Shown: in pieces, positions 60,670 through 64,000 of the stretch
Layout of the letters: each line of letters begins with the position of its first letter
How positions within the stretch are numbered: the first letter of the stretch is position 1
Assembly: GCF_002776695.1 (NCBI RefSeq)
Contig: NZ_LFJC01000003.1
Coordinates: 521,588-585,587, forward strand
Direction of reading: 5' to 3'
Length of the DNA stretch: 64,000 nucleotides
Source: Bradyrhizobium nitroreducens
Lineage (GTDB): Bacteria; Pseudomonadota; Alphaproteobacteria; Rhizobiales; Xanthobacteraceae
The notes under the pieces: model-generated
Told to the model about the DNA's origin: nothing
The model's input: only the letters and a program-made list of their open reading frames with translations
Database searches by the model: none
Translations under genes and position numbers: made by a program

Positions 60670-61608
60670 ATGACCGACTGGACCACGGCAGACATCCCCT
60701 CGCTCGGCGGCAAGACCGCCGTCGTGACGGGAGCGACGGGCGGCCTCGGTTACGCGACGGCGATGGCGCTGGCGGGCGCCGGTGCCATTGTCATACTCAC
60801 CGGACGCAACGACGAAAAGGGCCTGCGGGCGATCGAAGGCATTTGTGCGCGGTTCCCGGGCGCGCTGATCGCCTACGAGCCTCTCGACCTCGCCAGCCTT
60901 GCCTCGGTCGCCGACTTCGCCCGCCGCTTTGCCGCCGGCAACGAGCAGCTCGATCTCCTCGTCAACAATGCCGGCGTGATGGCGCTGCCGAAGCGGCGAG
61001 AGACCGAGGATGGTTTCGAGATGCAGCTCGGTACCAACTATCTCGGCCATTACGCGCTGACGGCACGCCTGCTGCCGCAGCTTCGCCGGGCGACAGCGCC
61101 GCGCGTCGTCAATCTCTCCAGCCTTGCGCACCGCTCCGGCGCGATCGATTTCGACGATCTGCAAGGCAAGCATTCCTATCGTCCGTGGCGCGCCTACAGC
61201 CAGTCCAAGCTGGCGATGCTGATGTTTTCGCTCGAATTGCAGCGTCGCAGCGATGCGGCAGGCTGGGGCGTGAGGAGCATCGCCGCCCATCCCGGCTTTG
61301 CGCGCACCGATCTCATCGCGAACGGCCCGGGCGCCAACACCTTCCAGTGGCGGGTCGGCCGGCTGCTCCAGCCGCTGTTCAGCCAGTCCGCCGCCGAAGG
61401 CGCACTACCGACGCTGTTCGCTGCAACCTCCCCCGCGGCGGAGCCCGGCGGCTATTACGGTCCGAACGGATTCTACGAAATGAAGGGGGCACCCGCGGCG
61501 GCGAAGATCATGCCGCACGCGAAGGACTTGGCGGTCGCCGCCATGCTGTGGGATGTCTCGGCGACGTTGACCGGTATATCCTTCGACGAAATCGCGGCCG
61601 CGGCATGA
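60670..61608 (+). CDS. Short-chain dehydrogenase/reductase, retinol-dehydrogenase-like
   Basis: 312 aa. Classical SDR motifs: TGATGGLG (20-27), NNAG at 99-102, S150/S151 in NLSSLAH, Y176 and K180 in YSQSK. The R in TGRNDEK after the second strand favours NADP(H). The extended C-terminus (GGYYGPNGFYEMKGAP) is typical of the WW-domain-oxidoreductase or protochlorophyllide-reductase-like subgroup. Divergent from the TetR gene, which presumably regulates it. Confidence 0.88.
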   Translation: MTDWTTADIPSLGGKTAVVTGATGGLGYATAMALAGAGAIVILTGRNDEKGLRAIEGICARFPGALIAYEPLDLASLASVADFARRFAAGNEQLDLLVNNAGVMALPKRRETEDGFEMQLGTNYLGHYALTARLLPQLRRATAPRVVNLSSLAHRSGAIDFDDLQGKHSYRPWRAYSQSKLAMLMFSLELQRRSDAAGWGVRSIAAHPGFARTDLIANGPGANTFQWRVGRLLQPLFSQSAAEGALPTLFAATSPAAEPGGYYGPNGFYEMKGAPAAAKIMPHAKDLAVAAMLWDVSATLTGISFDEIAAAA

Positions 61609-61634
61609 GCCGCGGATCCGGCGGGGACATTCCG

Positions 61635-62294
61635 ATGAAGGTGATCATCTTCGGTGCGACCGGCATGGTTGGGCAGGGCGTGTTGCGCGAATGCCTGGTC
61701 GATGCCGGCGTCGACCGCGTGCTCGTCGTCGGCCGTAGCCCGACCGGCGTGCGCAACGCCAAGCTCGTCGAGATCATCCACCACGACTTCCTGGACTATT
61801 CGGCAATCGAAGCGCAGCTGACCGGCTACGACGCCTGCTTTTTCTGCCTCGGCGTCTCCTCGATCGGCATGAGCGAGGAACGCTACCGCCATCTCACCTA
61901 TGACCTGACGCTTGCGGCGGCGACGACGCTGGCGCGCCTCAATCCGCAGATGGTGTTCACCTACGTCACCGGCGCCGGCACCGATTCCACCGAGCAGGGT
62001 TCGCGGATGTGGGCGCGGATCAAGGGCAAGACCGAGAACGATCTGCTCAAGTTGCCGTTCAGGGCCGCCTACATGTTCCGGCCCGGCGCGATCCAGCCTT
62101 TGCACGGCGCCCGTTCCAAGACCGCCTGGGTGCAGGCGGTCTATACCGCAACCGGGCCGCTCTGGTCGGTGCTGCGCCTGATATCGCCGCGGCTCGTCAC
62201 CTCGACCGAGCAGATCGGCCGCGGCATGATCCGCGTCGTCCGGGAAGGGTATCCGCGGAAGGTGCTGGAGATGGCGGATATCAATAGCCTCTAG
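61635..62294 (+). CDS. NAD(P)-binding epimerase/NmrA-like protein
   Basis: 219 aa from ATG 61635 (GGGGA upstream); an ATG at 61605 overlapping the previous stop is possible but has no ribosome binding site. Rossmann N-terminus KVIIFGATGMVGQGVLRECL, then VFTYVTGAGTDSTEQG and YMFRPGAIQPLHGARSK. It is an extended-SDR-like protein (HTATIP2/NmrA style) that may bind NAD(P)H without the full catalytic triad. It is probably cotranscribed with the short-chain dehydrogenase. Confidence 0.82.
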   Translation: MKVIIFGATGMVGQGVLRECLVDAGVDRVLVVGRSPTGVRNAKLVEIIHHDFLDYSAIEAQLTGYDACFFCLGVSSIGMSEERYRHLTYDLTLAAATTLARLNPQMVFTYVTGAGTDSTEQGSRMWARIKGKTENDLLKLPFRAAYMFRPGAIQPLHGARSKTAWVQAVYTATGPLWSVLRLISPRLVTSTEQIGRGMIRVVREGYPRKVLEMADINSL

Positions 62295-62376
62295 CCGGCC
62301 GGTCCGTTAGTTTGTGCGGAAATATCGCGGCCTGCGCGCGTTGAGGCCTGTCCACTCCGAAGGAGAAGCGTCGGCG

Positions 62377-62826
62377 ATGTCGCCCCAGCTCAAACTGATC
62401 GCCCTCGACGCCGACGATCTCGCCGTGATCTCGACCCATGTCCAGGACGCCCGTGTCCAGATCTCCGACATCATCTGGCGGCAGGCCGAGAAGCGGCTTG
62501 TGGTCGGGATGAGCCGGCTGGACTGGGAGCAGACGCTGGAAGGGCAGGCCGAGCCGCGCCGGCTGGTTGCCGCGCTCCGCTTCGACCGCGTGCTCGCCTG
62601 CAAATCGCGCAACATCGACTTGGGCGCTCCCGACAAGGTCCTGGACCTCGTCGGCATCGAGTTTCACCCGCGGGACGGGCGCGAAGCGGAGCCTGGCGGC
62701 AGCGCCCTGCTCTTGTTCGCGCAAGGCGGCGCCGTCCGGCTCGACGTCGAATGCCTGGAATGCGAGCTCACCGACCTCGGGGCGGACGCGCTGGGAACGG
62801 GCGTGGAGATCGAGGGGAAGCTGTGA
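62377..62826 (+). CDS. DUF2948-family protein
   Basis: 149 aa from ATG 62377 (AAGGAG upstream). Conserved features LKLIALDADDLAVISTHVQDARVQISDI, RRLVAALRFDRVLACKSRNIDL and FAQGGAVRLDVECLECELTDLG define this family, which I recall as confined to alphaproteobacteria and located immediately upstream of hisD. The function is unknown; small, soluble and acidic. The conserved neighbourhood supports assignment of the window to Hyphomicrobiales. Confidence 0.88.
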   Translation: MSPQLKLIALDADDLAVISTHVQDARVQISDIIWRQAEKRLVVGMSRLDWEQTLEGQAEPRRLVAALRFDRVLACKSRNIDLGAPDKVLDLVGIEFHPRDGREAEPGGSALLLFAQGGAVRLDVECLECELTDLGADALGTGVEIEGKL

Positions 62827-62971
62827 GTTTGCCTGTATACCAGCCGCACCGTCCCGGGGCCTGCGCCAGGACGGCGCCTTGCGAGGGTTGACGCCGCTTC
62901 CCCGCCGCGCCATTGAGCAGGGGCCCGGTGCGCCAATCCGCCCAAAAGACCATCCAGAAGCCAAGCCAGAC

Positions 62972-64000
62972 ATGCCCGTTCGTCTCGACCGCAGCAGCGC
63001 CGATTTTGACCAGCGATTCGCGGCCTTCCTCGCCGCCAAGCGCGAGGTCTCGGCCGACGTCGAGGCCGCCGCACGCGCGATCGTCGACGACGTGGCCAAG
63101 CGGGGCGATGCCGCGCTGCTGGAGGCCACCGCCAAGTTCGATCGCCTGAAGCTCGACGCATCCGGCCTGCGCGTGACCGCTGATGAGATCGAGGCCGCGA
63201 CCAAGGCCTGCGAGCCTGCGACGCTGGATGCGCTCAAGCTCGCGCGGGACCGCATCGAGACCTATCACCGCCGGCAGCTGCCGCAGGACGAGCGCTTCAC
63301 CGACCCGCTCGGCGTCGAGCTCGGCTGGCGCTATACCGCGATCGAATCCGCCGGCCTCTACGTGCCCGGCGGCACCGCGGCCTATCCGTCCTCGGTGCTG
63401 ATGAACGCGGTGCCCGCCAGGGTCGCCGGCGTCTCGCGCCTCGTGATGGTGGTGCCCTCGCCCGACGGCAAGCTCAATCCGCTGGTGCTGGCGGCGGCGC
63501 ATCTCGGCGGCGTCACCGAGATTTACCGCGTCGGCGGCGCGCAGGCCGTGGCCGCGCTGGCGCACGGCACCGCGACGATCGCGCCGGTCGCAAAAATCGT
63601 CGGCCCGGGCAACGCCTATGTCGCCGCCGCGAAGCGGCTGGTGTTCGGCAAGGTCGGCATCGACATGATCGCGGGTCCCTCCGAGGTGCTCGTCATCGCC
63701 GACGACACCGGCAATGCCGACTGGATCGCCGCCGACCTGCTGGCGCAGGCCGAGCATGATGCCAGCGCGCAGTCGATCCTGATCACCGACTCCGCGCGCC
63801 TCGCCGCCGACGTCGAAAAGGCCGTCGAAGCGCAGTTGAAGACGCTGCCGCGCGCCGCGATCGCCGGCCCCTCCTGGGCCGATTTCGGCGCCATCATCTT
63901 GGTGAAGAACCTGGCCGACAGCATTCCGCTTGCGGATGCGATCGCCGCCGAGCATCTCGAGATCATGACCGTGGATCCCGATGCGCTCGCCGCAAAAATC
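62972..64000 (+). CDS. hisD: Histidinol dehydrogenase (C-terminus beyond window edge)
   Basis: The first 343 codons from ATG 62972; the frame is open at the right edge, so the last 90 or so residues are missing. NAD-dependent enzyme that oxidises L-histidinol twice to histidine. Visible features: IESAGLYVPGGTAAYPSSVLMN, AKIVGPGNAYVAAAKRLVFG, DMIAGPSEVLVIAD, the zinc-ligand Q and H of LLAQAEHDASAQS and the catalytic Glu-His of AAEHLEIM. It follows DUF2948 by 145 bases. A full-length copy is expected; no sign of damage. Confidence 0.95.
   Translation, partial: MPVRLDRSSADFDQRFAAFLAAKREVSADVEAAARAIVDDVAKRGDAALLEATAKFDRLKLDASGLRVTADEIEAATKACEPATLDALKLARDRIETYHRRQLPQDERFTDPLGVELGWRYTAIESAGLYVPGGTAAYPSSVLMNAVPARVAGVSRLVMVVPSPDGKLNPLVLAAAHLGGVTEIYRVGGAQAVAALAHGTATIAPVAKIVGPGNAYVAAAKRLVFGKVGIDMIAGPSEVLVIADDTGNADWIAADLLAQAEHDASAQSILITDSARLAADVEKAVEAQLKTLPRAAIAGPSWADFGAIILVKNLADSIPLADAIAAEHLEIMTVDPDALAAKI

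Noticed and set aside
62972..64000. Truncated hisD as a pseudogene
   Set aside because: The frame is open at the very last base and all motifs to that point are intact, so the truncation is only the window edge.

Overview
The window is a GC-rich, gene-dense stretch of chromosome from an alphaproteobacterium, most likely Bradyrhizobium or a close relative. This assignment is inference. It rests on high GC with G/C-ending third codon positions, the hisD / DUF2948 neighbourhood at the right end, an HWE-type histidine kinase, a rhizobial C-P lyase cluster, and several families of palindromic intergenic repeats that I associate with Bradyrhizobium. I see no phage, insertion sequence, CRISPR array or rRNA. 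One tRNA gene (Thr, anticodon GGT) is present.

Positions 1-8.4 kb hold small secreted or hypothetical proteins, a receiver-HWE kinase protein, a methyltransferase / Rrf2-regulator pair, a YgiQ-type radical SAM protein and an EamA exporter. Positions 8.6-24.7 kb are metabolic: a GntR regulator with an FAD-linked hydroxyacid oxidase and a divergent DapA-family aldolase; a TonB receptor with a PepSY membrane protein; a triple-rhodanese protein; serA; a tannase-family esterase; a MarR regulator with a crotonase-family enzyme; a chemoreceptor; and a probable L-2-keto-3-deoxyarabonate dehydratase.

Positions 24.8-38.5 kb are a complete phosphonate uptake and C-P lyase locus. One minus-strand operon carries a 2H-phosphoesterase-like DUF1045 protein, a divergent PhnM paralogue and a hexapeptide acyltransferase. 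It faces phnC-phnD-phnE1-phnE2. Then come phnF (minus) and a divergent phnGHIJKLMN operon with overlapping or nearly abutting genes. PHO-box-like direct repeats lie in front of the operons, and a 28-bp PhnF-type palindrome lies in front of phnG, which suggests combined phosphate-starvation and ligand control.

Positions 38.5-45.3 kb hold a PPOX-family flavoprotein, a short-chain dehydrogenase, an incomplete sulfonate-type set (binding protein plus TauD-like dioxygenase, no permease), a basic DUF6496-like protein whose reading frame looks broken by a 7-bp tandem duplication, an alpha/beta hydrolase and an O-acetylhomoserine sulfhydrylase. Positions 45.5-52.2 kb are a catabolic unit: an IclR regulator over a perfect palindrome, then a divergent six-gene operon (Bug-type binding protein, flavin reductase, FAH-family protein, HpaH-type hydratase, RidA-family protein, LigI-like amidohydrolase), met at its end by a convergent luciferase-like monooxygenase. 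The substrate is unknown.

The rest holds a Tat-exported intradiol-dioxygenase-like protein next to a ferric-reductase-like heme membrane protein, two cyclic-nucleotide-binding-domain proteins (one fused to a thioredoxin-reductase-like flavoprotein lacking the CxxC), a 700-bp repeat-rich stretch, tRNA-Thr, an EthD protein, an alpha/beta hydrolase, a TetR regulator with short-chain dehydrogenases, DUF2948 and the first 343 codons of hisD. The observations most worth checking are the 7-bp duplication, the triple PHO half-site array, the orphan catabolic operon and the palindromes that sit directly on the start codons of three regulators.
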